NCBI RefSeq assembly: GCF_014647975.1
Contig: NZ_BMQF01000020.1
Location: forward strand, 98,942 to 162,941
Direction: 5' to 3'
Source: Streptomyces fumigatiscleroticus
GTDB lineage: Bacteria > Actinomycetota > Actinomycetes > Streptomycetales > Streptomycetaceae
DNA: 64,000 nucleotides
Positions 7,678 through 15,986 of this stretch are shown here, piece after piece. The notes below the pieces were generated by a model. It saw only the letters and a list, made by a program, of their open reading frames with translations, was not told the DNA's origin and did not search any database. Position numbers and translations under genes: made by a program. Every line of letters begins with the position of its first letter. The stretch's first letter is position 1.

Positions 7678-8759
7678 GCGTGCTCCAACTGCTCTTCGCG
7701 GCGCTGCTCGTGCTCGCCAACGGCTTCTTCGTGGGCGCCGAGTTCGCGTTGGTCTCCGTGCGCCGCAGCCAGATCGAACCGCTCGGCACCGCCCGCGCCC
7801 GGCAGGTGCTGTACGGCCTGGAACGGCTGCCTCAGATGATGGCCGCCGCCCAGTTCGGCATCACCGTCTGCTCGCTGACCCTCGGCGCCGTCGCCGAGCC
7901 GACCGTGGCCCGTCTGCTGGAGCCGGTCTTCGAGTGGATGCGGCTGCCGCACGGAATGATCCATCCGCTCGGCTATGTCATCGCGCTGGCCGCCGTGGTC
8001 TTCTGCCATCTCGTCATCGGCGAGATGGTGCCGAAGAACCTGGCGATGGCCGCCCCCGAGAAGGCCGCGCTGTGGCTCAGCCCCGGCCTGGTCGCCTTCG
8101 CCCGCCTGTGCAGGCCGATCACCGTCGCCCTCGGCGCCTGCGCCCAGGGCGTCCTCAGGCTCTTCCACGTCGAGCCGAAGGACGAGGTCGAGGCCGTCTT
8201 CACCAGCGAGCAGCTCAACCGGCTGGTGGAGGACTCCGGCCAGGCCGGCCTGCTCGACCCCGAGGAGATGGAGCGCCTGGAGGACGCGCTGGAACTGGGC
8301 TCCCGCCCGGTCACCGACGTGCTCCTCACCCGTGAGTCGCTGGTGACGGTGGACCCGGCGGTCACCCCGGGGCAGATCGTGCAGCTCACCGCCCGCACCG
8401 GGTACTCCCGCTTTCCCCTCGCCGCGGAGAACGGCGCCTTCATGGGCTATCTGCATGTGAAGGACGTACTCGACCTGGAGGACTCCGACCGGGCCGTGCC
8501 CCAGCAGATCTGGCGGCCCATGACGACCCTCAGGCCCGAGCTGCCGCTGGACGACGCGCTGACCGTCATGCGCCGCGCCGCCACGCACCTCGCGCAGGTG
8601 GCCGACGCCTCCGGCCGGGTGCTGGGCCTGGTCGCACTGGAGGACGTCCTGGAGCTGCTGGTCGGTGAGGTACGGGACCCGGCACACCGTGAGGTGCCGG
8701 AGGCGCGGCCGGCGGAGCCGCGGGTGAGCGGGGCGGCGGAGGGGGTCCTGGCGACCTGA
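7674..8759 (+). CDS. CNNM/CBS-domain membrane protein, second of the pair
   Basis: 361 residues, paralogue of the preceding gene: same NGFFVGAEFALV start and IGEMVPKN motif, then a CBS pair (about 205-330). It lacks the full C-terminal CorC domain and ends in an unconserved Ala/Arg-rich tail. ATGA overlap with the upstream gene indicates coupled translation. Tandem long and short CNNM pairs are common in actinobacteria. Inferred role: divalent-cation homeostasis at the membrane. Confidence 0.9.
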   Translation: MSVLQLLFAALLVLANGFFVGAEFALVSVRRSQIEPLGTARARQVLYGLERLPQMMAAAQFGITVCSLTLGAVAEPTVARLLEPVFEWMRLPHGMIHPLGYVIALAAVVFCHLVIGEMVPKNLAMAAPEKAALWLSPGLVAFARLCRPITVALGACAQGVLRLFHVEPKDEVEAVFTSEQLNRLVEDSGQAGLLDPEEMERLEDALELGSRPVTDVLLTRESLVTVDPAVTPGQIVQLTARTGYSRFPLAAENGAFMGYLHVKDVLDLEDSDRAVPQQIWRPMTTLRPELPLDDALTVMRRAATHLAQVADASGRVLGLVALEDVLELLVGEVRDPAHREVPEARPAEPRVSGAAEGVLAT

Positions 8760-8770
8760 GGACCGGGGCC

Positions 8771-8825
8771 CGCGCGTGGGCTGCGCCTGCGTCGTGGCCG
8801 GTCGCGCAGTTCCCCGCGCCCCTCG
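8771..8825. repeat. Dispersed Streptomyces intergenic motif
   Basis: GGGCTGCGCCTGCGTCGTGG followed by CCGGTCGCGCAGTTCCCCGC and GCCCCT. From memory this motif recurs between convergent genes in many Streptomyces genomes. It is REP-like and not coding. Counting copies in the whole genome would confirm it. Confidence 0.6.
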
Positions 8826-8826
8826 G

Positions 8827-8860
8827 AGGATCCGTCGGTCTCACAAGGCCGACGGATCCT
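8827..8860. terminator. Bidirectional terminator overlapping a stop codon
   Basis: Perfect 12-bp inverted repeat, AGGATCCGTCGG and its complement, around a 10-nt loop. The right arm and loop encode the last residues and stop of the leftward AAA ATPase gene. It lies between convergent genes and serves both. Confidence 0.8.
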
Positions 8861-10700
8861 GCGGGCCGCGGCCCGACAGCACCTCGCCGTAGGCCTGCAT
8901 CAGGTCCGGGAGCCGGAGTGTCGCCAGGTCGTCGCGGGTCAGGGCGCCGGGATAGGTGGACAGCCGGAGATCGCGGTACGCGCAGCTCTTCTCGTACAGC
9001 GTGCGCAGGAACCGCCCGTTGCCCAGCTCGTCGATCCAGCCCTGGTCGACGACGTGCCCGGCGATCGAGCGCAGCTCGTCCAGGGCCTCCTCGTCCCACA
9101 CGTCGCCGTTCTCGGCGGCGAGCACCTTGCCGATCTCGGTGAGCTCCGTGGGGCGGTAGGAGGGGAAGTCGACGCGGGTGGTGAAGCGGGAGGACAGCCC
9201 GGGGTTGGCGGCCAGCAGGCGGTCCATGCCCTCCGGGTAGCCGGCCAGGATCACCACCAGGTGGTCGCGGTTGTCCTCCGCCCGCTTCAGCAGCACCTGG
9301 AGGGCCTCGTCGCCGTAGGCGTCGCCCTTGCCGTAGCCGGAGTTGGACAGGGAGTAGGCCTCGTCGACGAAGAGGACGCCGCCCAGCGCCGAGTCGATCA
9401 GCTCGTTGGCCTTGACGGCCGTCTGGCCCAGATACTCGCCGACCAGGTCGGCCCGCTGGGCCTCCACCAGATGGTCGCCGCCGAGCAGCCCGAGGGCGTA
9501 GAAGACCCGGCCCAGGATGCGGGCGACGGTGGTCTTGCCGGTGCCCGAGGGCCCGGAGAAGACGAAGTGCCGCTTGGGCGGCTGCACGGGCAGGCCCTGC
9601 CCGGCCCGCAGCCGGGCCATGTTCAGCTGCGCCGACAACGCCTTGACCTGGCGCTTCACCGGTTCGAGACCGACCATGCGCTCCAGCTCGGTGAGCGCCT
9701 CCTCCAGCAGCAGCGGGTCGGTGGGGCCGGCGGGCAGCGGCTGTGCGGGGGAGGCCGTCTTCTGCCGCACCCCCGGGTCGGTGACCGAGGGCAGGGGAGC
9801 GGACGGCGGCTCGGGATCGGACAGCTTCAGCTCGCGGCCCTCGGCGCCGAAGAGCGGGTCCAGGCCGTCGGCGAAGTCCAGGGCGTCCGGCGCGCCGGTG
9901 AGGGTGATCGCCGCGAGGTCGGCGGAGTCGTCGTACCCGTCGCCCTCGGCTATCGCCGCCAGCCGGGCCGAGGTGTCCATGAAGGCCGCGTCGACGCGGT
10001 GCACGGCCCGGTACAGCGGCAGGGCCGCCGCGGAGCGTCCCGTGCCCTCGTGCGCGCGGGCCAGCCAGTAGCGCAGCTCCTTGCGCTGCGGCTGTTCGCT
10101 GCGGCACCGCATCAGGGCGGCGGACAGCAGGGGCTCGGCCTGCCCGTACATCTCCAGGCGGACCCGGGCCATGCCGCCGAAGAGGCCGGCCTCGATGCCG
10201 AGCATGGGGTCGTCCAGCAGCGGGTCGGTGTGCCGGACGAGCTGCTCCCAGTCCTTGACCAGATAGGCCCGGCAGGCGTGCAGGAAGCGGACCTGGTGGT
10301 CGGTCTCCACCGGCGGCAGCCCGGCCAGCGCCCGGTCCAGCTCCGGGACGTGGCGGCCGTCCAGCCAGTGGGAGGCGTGCGCGAGCAGCAGATCGCGCGG
10401 GCTCTCCAGCACGGGCTGCACCCACCAGCCCAGCCAGTACCAGGAGTTGAGGGTGCGGCGGTGCCGGGTGCGCTGTTCGCCGAAGCGTTCCCGGTGCCGG
10501 TACATGCGCAGCAGCGCGGTCGTCGTGTCGACGCGCAGCGCGTGCAGTCCGAGCCAGCCGTCGGCCATCCCCGGATCCATCCGTACGGCGGCCCGGAACT
10601 CCTCCTCCGCCTGCGGATACGCGCCCATGGTGTAGGCGTCCACACCTCGCACCCAGGCGAGGTCGGCAGGGGCCTGCGGGCCCCGCGTGCCGAAGTCCAT
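8841..10700 (-). CDS. CbxX/CfqX-type AAA ATPase with helical N-terminus
   Basis: 619 residues from the ATG at 10700; a second ATG 12 nt upstream (10712) is possible. The N-terminal half (about 1-330) is TPR-like helical. A linker follows, and then a CbxX/CfqX AAA+ domain from about 345 with Walker A GPSGTGKTT near 382, Walker B GGVLFVDEAY near 437 and a sensor/arginine-finger region SSRFTTRVDFP. Relatives include EccA of type VII secretion and SpoVK-like proteins, but no other type VII gene is nearby. A chaperone-like remodelling role is likely; the client is unknown. Confidence 0.85.
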   Translation of the reverse strand: MDFGTRGPQAPADLAWVRGVDAYTMGAYPQAEEEFRAAVRMDPGMADGWLGLHALRVDTTTALLRMYRHRERFGEQRTRHRRTLNSWYWLGWWVQPVLESPRDLLLAHASHWLDGRHVPELDRALAGLPPVETDHQVRFLHACRAYLVKDWEQLVRHTDPLLDDPMLGIEAGLFGGMARVRLEMYGQAEPLLSAALMRCRSEQPQRKELRYWLARAHEGTGRSAAALPLYRAVHRVDAAFMDTSARLAAIAEGDGYDDSADLAAITLTGAPDALDFADGLDPLFGAEGRELKLSDPEPPSAPLPSVTDPGVRQKTASPAQPLPAGPTDPLLLEEALTELERMVGLEPVKRQVKALSAQLNMARLRAGQGLPVQPPKRHFVFSGPSGTGKTTVARILGRVFYALGLLGGDHLVEAQRADLVGEYLGQTAVKANELIDSALGGVLFVDEAYSLSNSGYGKGDAYGDEALQVLLKRAEDNRDHLVVILAGYPEGMDRLLAANPGLSSRFTTRVDFPSYRPTELTEIGKVLAAENGDVWDEEALDELRSIAGHVVDQGWIDELGNGRFLRTLYEKSCAYRDLRLSTYPGALTRDDLATLRLPDLMQAYGEVLSGRGPQDPSAL

Positions 10701-10979
10701 CACGTCCCCCACAAACCGTGCCCCCGTCGGTATGCCGCCGGGCCGTCACCCGCCGGCTGCCTTGGTCCAACCGCTGTACCGCGGACCGGAGTTGCAAGGT
10801 GCGCGAAGCAGCTGTCCGTAGGTCGCACCGAGGGCATCGTACCTGCGGTGGTGTCGCCTCCGAAGGGTGCCGCACGGGCCGTTTGGCGAGGTAGGAGCAG
10901 TGGGCGAGGGGCCGGAACGGTGACCGAGGGTGAGCGTCCGGGGGCCGCGCGGCGGCCGGAAAACCTGATGAGGGCAGAA

Positions 10980-11046
10980 CGAAGCCCCCGATCACGGGGG
11001 AACAACCGGGGGCTTCGCGTCTGTCGGCGGCTTCGAATGGCCGCAC
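10980..11046 (-). ncRNA. Candidate small RNA
   Basis: On the minus strand a promoter-like pair (11053-11082) is followed about 7 nt later by a short stem-loop (GCGGC / GCCGC around CATTCGAA) and then an 11-bp perfect terminator-like stem (CGAAGCCCCCG and its complement, 10980-11017). The product would be about 65-70 nt. No ORF fits. It could instead be a premature terminator in the 5' leader of the AAA ATPase gene, whose start is about 280 nt further on. The remaining 10713-10979 holds nothing else I recognise. Confidence 0.5.
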
Positions 11047-11052
11047 ATTGAG

Positions 11053-11082
11053 AACGTAAGTCCTGTACGGCCCCTCGGTCAA
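11053..11082 (-). promoter_or_regulatory. Vegetative-type promoter
   Basis: Read on the minus strand: TTGACC, 18 nt, TACGTT. This is a near-consensus Streptomyces housekeeping promoter. It drives the candidate small RNA and possibly the AAA ATPase gene beyond it. Confidence 0.6.
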
Positions 11083-11132
11083 GCCGAGTTGGGGGCTCTG
11101 GCGCAAGTTGCACCGCAAGGGTCTTCACAAGT

Positions 11133-11897
11133 TCAGCACATCGCGGACGGTCCATCACTCTGCGTGAGGAACTGGTCCGGTCCAGAAGCCCCAGCAGGGC
11201 CCGGAAGAACCTCGTATCCCTTCTCGCACTGCCGTACCAGGAGGTCCGCGAATGGCCGGGACGGATCGCCGGTGAAATGCCGGCGCTCCGCCTTCACCCA
11301 CTCGGCCCAGAACTCGCGCTGCTCCGCTCCGTCCCGCGACCGCCCGCGCTCCCATGCCTCCTCGCGCTCCAGCTCCATCCAGAGCAGCAGCGCCAGATGC
11401 GGACGCAGCGCCCGGCGGCCCGCGCCGACGCCCTCGACGAGCACCACGGGGGCGGGCGGCAGCGCCCGGGACGGCCCGAAGCGCCGGGCCCGCCAGTCGT
11501 AGGGGGAGTACAGGGCGGTCCCGCCCCGGCCGAGGGGCTCGATCACCTGGCGCAGCAGCCGGCCGGTCCAGCCGAACAGCTCGTCGTGCGTGGCGATGTC
11601 GTCGAGGTGGAGCACCGGCGCCCCGCCCAGCGCCCCGGCCAGCAGCCCGGTGAACGTGGTCTTGCCGGAGCCGGCGTGCCCGTCGACGCCGATCAGGCGG
11701 ACCGGGCCGCAGGAGGGAGGAAGGCGGCGGAGCCGGGCGGCGAGGTCGTGAATGACTGGTCCTGGGGGTACGGGAGGCGGATCGGTTCTCGCGCAGCACT
11801 CTAGGCCAGGCCCTGTCGTCGAATTCCCGCCCTCCGGACGGACGCCGGGAATTCGACAGGGCCTGGTGCGGGCCGTGCGGCGGCGGACGGCGGCCAC
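11133..11897 (-). CDS. Uridine-kinase-like P-loop protein, start uncertain
   Basis: 254 residues from the ATG at 11897. The recognisable fold starts near residue 65: Walker A GVDGHAGSGKTT, then HLDDIATHDE, SPYDWRARRFG and LVEGVGAGRRAL, the pattern of actinobacterial uridine-kinase-like proteins (nucleoside or other small-molecule phosphorylation). The first about 50 residues are odd: they are encoded across a 61-bp inverted repeat, and there is no other in-frame ATG, GTG or TTG before the kinase fold. Either the native start was displaced or the true start codon is unusual. It lies divergent to the C39 peptidase gene. Confidence 0.7.
   Translation of the reverse strand: MAAVRRRTARTRPCRIPGVRPEGGNSTTGPGLECCARTDPPPVPPGPVIHDLAARLRRLPPSCGPVRLIGVDGHAGSGKTTFTGLLAGALGGAPVLHLDDIATHDELFGWTGRLLRQVIEPLGRGGTALYSPYDWRARRFGPSRALPPAPVVLVEGVGAGRRALRPHLALLLWMELEREEAWERGRSRDGAEQREFWAEWVKAERRHFTGDPSRPFADLLVRQCEKGYEVLPGPAGASGPDQFLTQSDGPSAMC
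11806..11866. repeat. Long inverted repeat, MITE-like
   Basis: CCAGGCCCTGTC-GTC-GAATTCCCG at 11806-11829 is matched by its inverted copy at 11846-11866, differing only by the 3-nt GTC. The loop is 16 nt. It sits between two divergent 5' ends, where a terminator is not needed. The arms resemble the terminal repeats of small insertion elements seen in Streptomyces (from memory). No transposase is present, so a MITE or IS relic is the best guess. Confidence 0.6.
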
Positions 11898-11933
11898 CGG
11901 CCGGTCCCGCCCCCTGTCGCACCAGTGGTCGGG

Positions 11934-11945
11934 ACCAATATTGGT
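11934..11945. promoter_or_regulatory. Palindrome, possible operator
   Basis: ACCAATATTGGT is a perfect 12-bp palindrome and the most AT-rich point between the kinase and the peptidase gene. It lies 113 bp before the peptidase ATG. No regulator is known to me for this site. Confidence 0.45.
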
Positions 11946-12057
11946 GGGCGCGGCATCAGGCGAAGTGCTGGCAGGACCGGTCGCCTCCGTTCATAGTTGG
12001 CGCACAACCATGCAACGGACCTGCCCCGACTCGGACACACCTGGGGGTTCCCCGCCC

Positions 12058-13419
12058 ATGAGCAGAGCCGAACAGCCGTCCCGCAGAACCGTTCTGGCCG
12101 CAGCGGTCGCCGCCGCGATGGCGAGCGGCGCGGTCCCGGCGGCCGCCGCCACCGGGAGCGACGCCGCGGCGGCCGGCCGGGCCCCGGCCCGTCCCGTCGA
12201 CAACCGCGCCTGGACCACCTACAGCGACTGGCGCAGCGGCACCGCGCAGGGTGCCCGTGCCGTCGCGGGCGCCCGGCCCGGCCTGGTGATCGGCGAACCG
12301 GCGGGCACCACCGACTACACCGACCCGCACACCGGCTCCACCGCCACCTGGGAGTACGCGACCTGGACCTCCCCCGTCCACCGGCTCACCGTCCCCGCCA
12401 CGGAGGTGATCGCCTCCTGGAACGCGCACACCCCGGACGGCACCTGGCTCCAGGTCGAGCTCCGGGGCACGTACTCGGACGGCACGGACACACCCTGGTA
12501 CGTGATGGCCCGCTGGGCGGCCGGCGACAAGGACATCCGGCGGACCTCGGTCGACGGCCAGGGCGACGGCAGAAGCAGCGTCTGGACCGACACCCTCTCC
12601 GTCGACGACGCCTCCACCGGCCTGCGCCTGGTCTCCTACCGGCTGCGGCTGACCCTCCACCGCAAGCCGGGCACCGGCCTCACACCCACCGTGTGGCGGC
12701 TGGGCGCGATGGGCTCCGACGTCCCCGACCGCTTCACCGTCCCGGCCTCCACCCCCCGTCTGGCCCGGGAGCTGACCGTCCCGCGCTACTCGCAGGAGAT
12801 CCACAAGGGCCAGTACCCGGAGTACGACAACGGCGGCGAGGCCTGGTGCAGCCCCACCTCCTCGCAGATGATCATCGAGTACTGGGGCGGCCGGCTCACC
12901 GACGAGCAGCTCGCCTGGGTCGACCCCTCCTATGCCGACCCGCAGGTGTGCCACGCGGCCCGTCACACCTACGACCACCAGTACGCCGGCTGCGGCAACT
13001 GGCCCTTCAACGCCGCCTACGCGGGCACCTTCGACGGCATCCAGGGTGTGGTGACCCGGCTCGGCTCGCTCACCGACCTGGAGACGCTGATCGCGGCCGG
13101 CATCCCGGCCATCACCTCCCAGTCCTTCCTGGCCCAGGAGCTGACCGGAGCCGGGTACGGCACCGCCGGACACCTGATGACCGTGATCGGCTTCACCGCC
13201 GGGGGCGACGTGATCGCCAACGACCCCAACTCGCCGACCGACGAGGCGGTGCGGCGCGTCTACAAGCGGCGCGAGTGGGAGAACATCTGGCTGCGCACCA
13301 AGCGGTACAACGCCTCCGGCAAGGTCGTCTCCGGCACCGGCGGCGTCTGCTACCTGTACTTCCCGGTGCGTCCGACGCCGCGCCAGTGCATGGCGCTGGC
13401 CGCGGTGGGCGTGCGCTGA
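12058..13419 (+). CDS. Tat-exported C39-like peptidase
   Basis: 453 residues. The N-terminus has a twin-arginine signal (PSRRTVLAAAVAAAM), so export is folded and Tat-dependent. Residues about 45-240 form a beta-rich region of unknown role. The C-terminal peptidase_C39_2 papain-like domain has candidate catalytic Cys264 (GGEAWCSPTS), His372 (GHLMTVIGF) and Asp389 (ANDPNSP). It is probably a secreted or wall-associated cysteine peptidase; the substrate is unknown. Start chosen at the ATG directly before the Tat signal. Confidence 0.85.
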   Translation: MSRAEQPSRRTVLAAAVAAAMASGAVPAAAATGSDAAAAGRAPARPVDNRAWTTYSDWRSGTAQGARAVAGARPGLVIGEPAGTTDYTDPHTGSTATWEYATWTSPVHRLTVPATEVIASWNAHTPDGTWLQVELRGTYSDGTDTPWYVMARWAAGDKDIRRTSVDGQGDGRSSVWTDTLSVDDASTGLRLVSYRLRLTLHRKPGTGLTPTVWRLGAMGSDVPDRFTVPASTPRLARELTVPRYSQEIHKGQYPEYDNGGEAWCSPTSSQMIIEYWGGRLTDEQLAWVDPSYADPQVCHAARHTYDHQYAGCGNWPFNAAYAGTFDGIQGVVTRLGSLTDLETLIAAGIPAITSQSFLAQELTGAGYGTAGHLMTVIGFTAGGDVIANDPNSPTDEAVRRVYKRREWENIWLRTKRYNASGKVVSGTGGVCYLYFPVRPTPRQCMALAAVGVR

Positions 13420-13570
13420 GCTTCCGCGACGACGGCCCGGCGGCCCCCGGCACGACCGGGGGCCGCCGCCGTGTGACCAAGCTCTCGGCCGCAAAAGCCC
13501 TCGTCGGTGGCAAGGTGGACAAGTCGGTGAGGCGAATTCCGCCCAGCACTTCACAGATCAGCGAGAAGCC

Positions 13571-13711
13571 ATGACCGCACAGTCAGCCACCGCCGCCCGT
13601 GTCCGTACCGGCGGTCCCAAGGACGACGGCCCGAAGATCGTCGAGCACGCCATGGGCTGGGTCCTCGTCATGGTGATCGCCATGCTCGTGACCCAGCTCG
13701 GTCTGCTGTGA
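13571..13711 (+). CDS. Small single-pass membrane protein (46 aa)
   Basis: Begins MTAQSATAARVRTGGPKDDG, followed by IVEHAMGWVLVMVIAMLVTQ as one hydrophobic helix ending GLL. The start follows a GAGAAG ribosome binding site. Codon third positions are strongly GC, like neighbouring genes. A hydrophilic head and one C-terminal helix suggest a small membrane-anchored protein. Function unknown. It lies 151 bp after the peptidase gene and before the TetR gene. Confidence 0.65.
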   Translation: MTAQSATAARVRTGGPKDDGPKIVEHAMGWVLVMVIAMLVTQLGLL

Positions 13712-13794
13712 CCTGAGACACGTGTGACCTGACCCACCTCCCGAGCTGCCATACTGCGGATGTTTCCGGCCGCTCGTCGAGACCAGGGTCGACC

Positions 13795-14451
13795 TTGCCT
13801 ATCAGTCAACAACGCGGTGTCCGTCCGGGGGTGCGCGGAACCGAGCGCTCGCTGGCCCGCCGCACCGAACTCCTCGCCATCGGGCGCAGGCTGTTCGCCG
13901 ACACGTCCTACGACGCCCTGTCGATGGACGACATCGCCCGGCAGGCGCAGGTCGCCAAGGGCCTGATCTACTACTACTTCCGGTCCAAGCGCGGCTACTA
14001 CCTGGCGATCGTTGAGGACTCCGTCGCCGATCTCGTCACCCTGGCGGCGGGCGGCCTGGACCTGCCCCCGGTGGCCCGGGTGCACCGCACCATCGACGGC
14101 TATCTGCGCTACGCCGAGCAGAACCAGGCCGCGTACCGCACGATCGTCAGCGGCGGCGTGGGCTTCGACACCGAGGTGCACGCCATCCGGGACGGGGTGC
14201 GGGAGACGATCGTCGCGACCATCGCCGAGGGGGCGTACGGCCACAGCGAGATCGCGCCGCTGGCCCGGATGGCCCTGCTGTCCTGGGTGTGCAGCGCCGA
14301 GGGCGCCACCCTGGAGTGGATCGGCCGCCCGGAGCTGCCCCGCGAGACCATGCGCGAACTGCTGGTCAGGACGCTGGGCGGCACCCTGCGTGCCATCGAG
14401 GAGATGGACCCCGCCCACCCGGCGCCGGCCCCCGCCCGCCGGAACGGCTGA
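13795..14451 (+). CDS. TetR/AcrR-family regulator
   Basis: 218 residues if started at TTG 13795; a GTG at 13831 is the alternative. The helix-turn-helix is at about residues 30-75 (MDDIARQAQVAKGLIYYYF), followed by a helical ligand domain. TetR proteins repress neighbouring genes until a small molecule binds. The acyl-CoA dehydrogenase gene downstream, with a palindrome in its leader, is a plausible target, so an acyl-CoA ligand is a reasonable guess. The ribosome binding site is weak for either start. Confidence 0.85.
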   Translation: MPISQQRGVRPGVRGTERSLARRTELLAIGRRLFADTSYDALSMDDIARQAQVAKGLIYYYFRSKRGYYLAIVEDSVADLVTLAAGGLDLPPVARVHRTIDGYLRYAEQNQAAYRTIVSGGVGFDTEVHAIRDGVRETIVATIAEGAYGHSEIAPLARMALLSWVCSAEGATLEWIGRPELPRETMRELLVRTLGGTLRAIEEMDPAHPAPAPARRNG

Positions 14452-14464
14452 GGCCGAAGAGGCG

Positions 14465-14520
14465 GGAGTCCCGCGGCCCCCGCCCCGGTGGTGTCACGAC
14501 ACCGCCGGGGCCGCGACTCC
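14465..14520 (+). terminator. Hairpin after the TetR gene
   Basis: GGAGTC plus CGCGGCC/CGGTGGTGTC elements are matched by GACACCG, GGGGCCGCG and GACTCC, giving a long imperfect GC-rich stem 14 bp after the stop. Confidence 0.6.
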
Positions 14521-14619
14521 ACCAGTAGCTGCCGCACTCGGCGTACGCGCCGCCGGCCACCGCGCCGAGGACCGGACCGGTCGGTCACTGGTTCGGGCCA
14601 ATTTTCGACGGCTCGAACA

Positions 14620-14632
14620 TTACTTGAAGTAA
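14620..14632. promoter_or_regulatory. Palindromic operator candidate and promoter
   Basis: TTACTT-G-AAGTAA, a perfect 13-bp palindrome in an AT-rich pocket. A promoter-like pair follows: TGACTC at 14648-14653, 18 nt, TACTCA at 14672-14677, in front of the acyl-CoA dehydrogenase gene. TetR-family sites are often of this kind, and the TetR gene is immediately upstream. The rest of 14452-14813 shows no gene. Confidence 0.5.
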
Positions 14633-14813
14633 GCGGTCGTTAACTGGTGACTCGATGCGTCCGATCGGGCATACTCACTGCGCACAGCCGCTGGTCAGCC
14701 ACTTCCGAGACCCGGGAATGCAAGCATCGGCCAGGCCGCAGGACCCCGGCGGAGCCGCCCCCACCCAAGGCGCACGTCCGCCGATGTGCCCGAACAGGGA
14801 GGAGAGCGTCGCC

Positions 14814-15986
14814 ATGCCCGACCGCGCCCCGCAGCCGGTGGACCGTCAACTGCCCACGGACGAGGCGCGGGATCTGATCTCGCTCGTCCGCGACATCGCC
14901 GGCCGCGAGATCGCCCCGAAGGCGGCCGGGGAGGAGGACGCCGCGCACTTCCCGCGCGAGGTCTTCACCCTTCTGTCGGACGCGGGCCTGCTCGGCCTGC
15001 CCTACGACTCCGAGTACGGCGGCGGCGACCAGCCCTACGAGGTCTACCTCCAGGTCCTGGAGGAACTCGCCGCGGCCCGCCTCACCGTCGGCCTCGGCGT
15101 CAGCGTGCACACCCTGGCCTGCTACGCGCTCGCCGCCCACGGCGCCAAGCAGCAGCAGGTCGAGCACCTGCCCGCCATGCTCGGCGGCGGGCTGCTCGGC
15201 GCCTACTGCCTCTCCGAGCCGTCCTCCGGCTCGGACGCCGCCTCCCTGCGCACCCGCGCGGTCCGCGACGGCGACGGCTGGATCCTCACCGGCACCAAGG
15301 CGTGGATCACGCACGGCGGGATCGCCGACTTCTACACCGTCATGGCCCGCACCGGCGAGGAGGGCCCGCGCGGGATCACCGCCTTCCTGGTGCCCGGCGA
15401 CGCCGAGGGCCTGAGCGCCGCCGCGCCGGAGAGGAAGATGGGCCTGAAGGGCTCGCCCACCGCCCAGGTCCACCTCGACGGCGTGCGGGTCGGCGACGAC
15501 CGGCGCATCGGGGAGGAGGGGCAGGGCTTCGCCATCGCCCTGTCCGCGCTGGACTCCGGGCGGCTCGGCATCGCGGCCTGCGCGATCGGCCTGGCCCAGG
15601 CGGCACTGGACGAAGCGGTGGCGTACGTCACCGGGCGGCAGCAGTTCGGGCGGCCGGTCTCCGACTTCCAGGGGCTGCGGTTCATGCTCGCCGACATGGC
15701 GACCCAGATCGAGGCCGGCCGCGCGCTGTATCTGGCGGCGGCCCGGCTGCGGGACGCGGGACGGCCGTTCGCACCCCAGGCGGCCATGGCCAAACTGCAC
15801 TGCACCGACGCGGCGATGCGGGTCACCACCGACGCCGTCCAGCTCCTCGGCGGCTACGGCTACACCGCGGACTTCCCGGTCGAGCGCTACATGCGCGAGG
15901 CCAAGGTGCTCCAGATCGTCGAGGGCACCAATCAGATCCAGCGGATGGTCATCGCCCGTCACCTCGCGGGTCCCGAGGGACGCTAA
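14814..15986 (+). CDS. Acyl-CoA dehydrogenase
   Basis: 390 residues, FAD-dependent alpha-beta dehydrogenation of an acyl-CoA. Family motifs: CLSEPSSGSDAASL (about residue 135), GTKAWITHG (about 162), LGGYGYTADFPVERYMREAK (about 345), and IVEGTNQIQRMVIAR at the C-terminus with the Glu of the catalytic EGT motif. Start at ATG 14814 with GGGAGGAGAG before it; longer frames to the left lack a ribosome binding site. Chain-length preference cannot be read from the sequence. Probably regulated by the upstream TetR protein. Confidence 0.93.
   Translation: MPDRAPQPVDRQLPTDEARDLISLVRDIAGREIAPKAAGEEDAAHFPREVFTLLSDAGLLGLPYDSEYGGGDQPYEVYLQVLEELAAARLTVGLGVSVHTLACYALAAHGAKQQQVEHLPAMLGGGLLGAYCLSEPSSGSDAASLRTRAVRDGDGWILTGTKAWITHGGIADFYTVMARTGEEGPRGITAFLVPGDAEGLSAAAPERKMGLKGSPTAQVHLDGVRVGDDRRIGEEGQGFAIALSALDSGRLGIAACAIGLAQAALDEAVAYVTGRQQFGRPVSDFQGLRFMLADMATQIEAGRALYLAAARLRDAGRPFAPQAAMAKLHCTDAAMRVTTDAVQLLGGYGYTADFPVERYMREAKVLQIVEGTNQIQRMVIARHLAGPEGR

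Noticed and set aside
6328..8759. Hemolysin toxins
   Set aside because: The historical family name misleads; CNNM and CBS domains point to ion transport.
9054..11051. 665-codon frame antisense to the AAA ATPase
   Set aside because: Shadow of the ATPase gene; no start signal and no recognisable fold.
11040..11170. Possible tRNA gene near the kinase end
   Set aside because: No T-loop GTTCGA box or cloverleaf can be formed.
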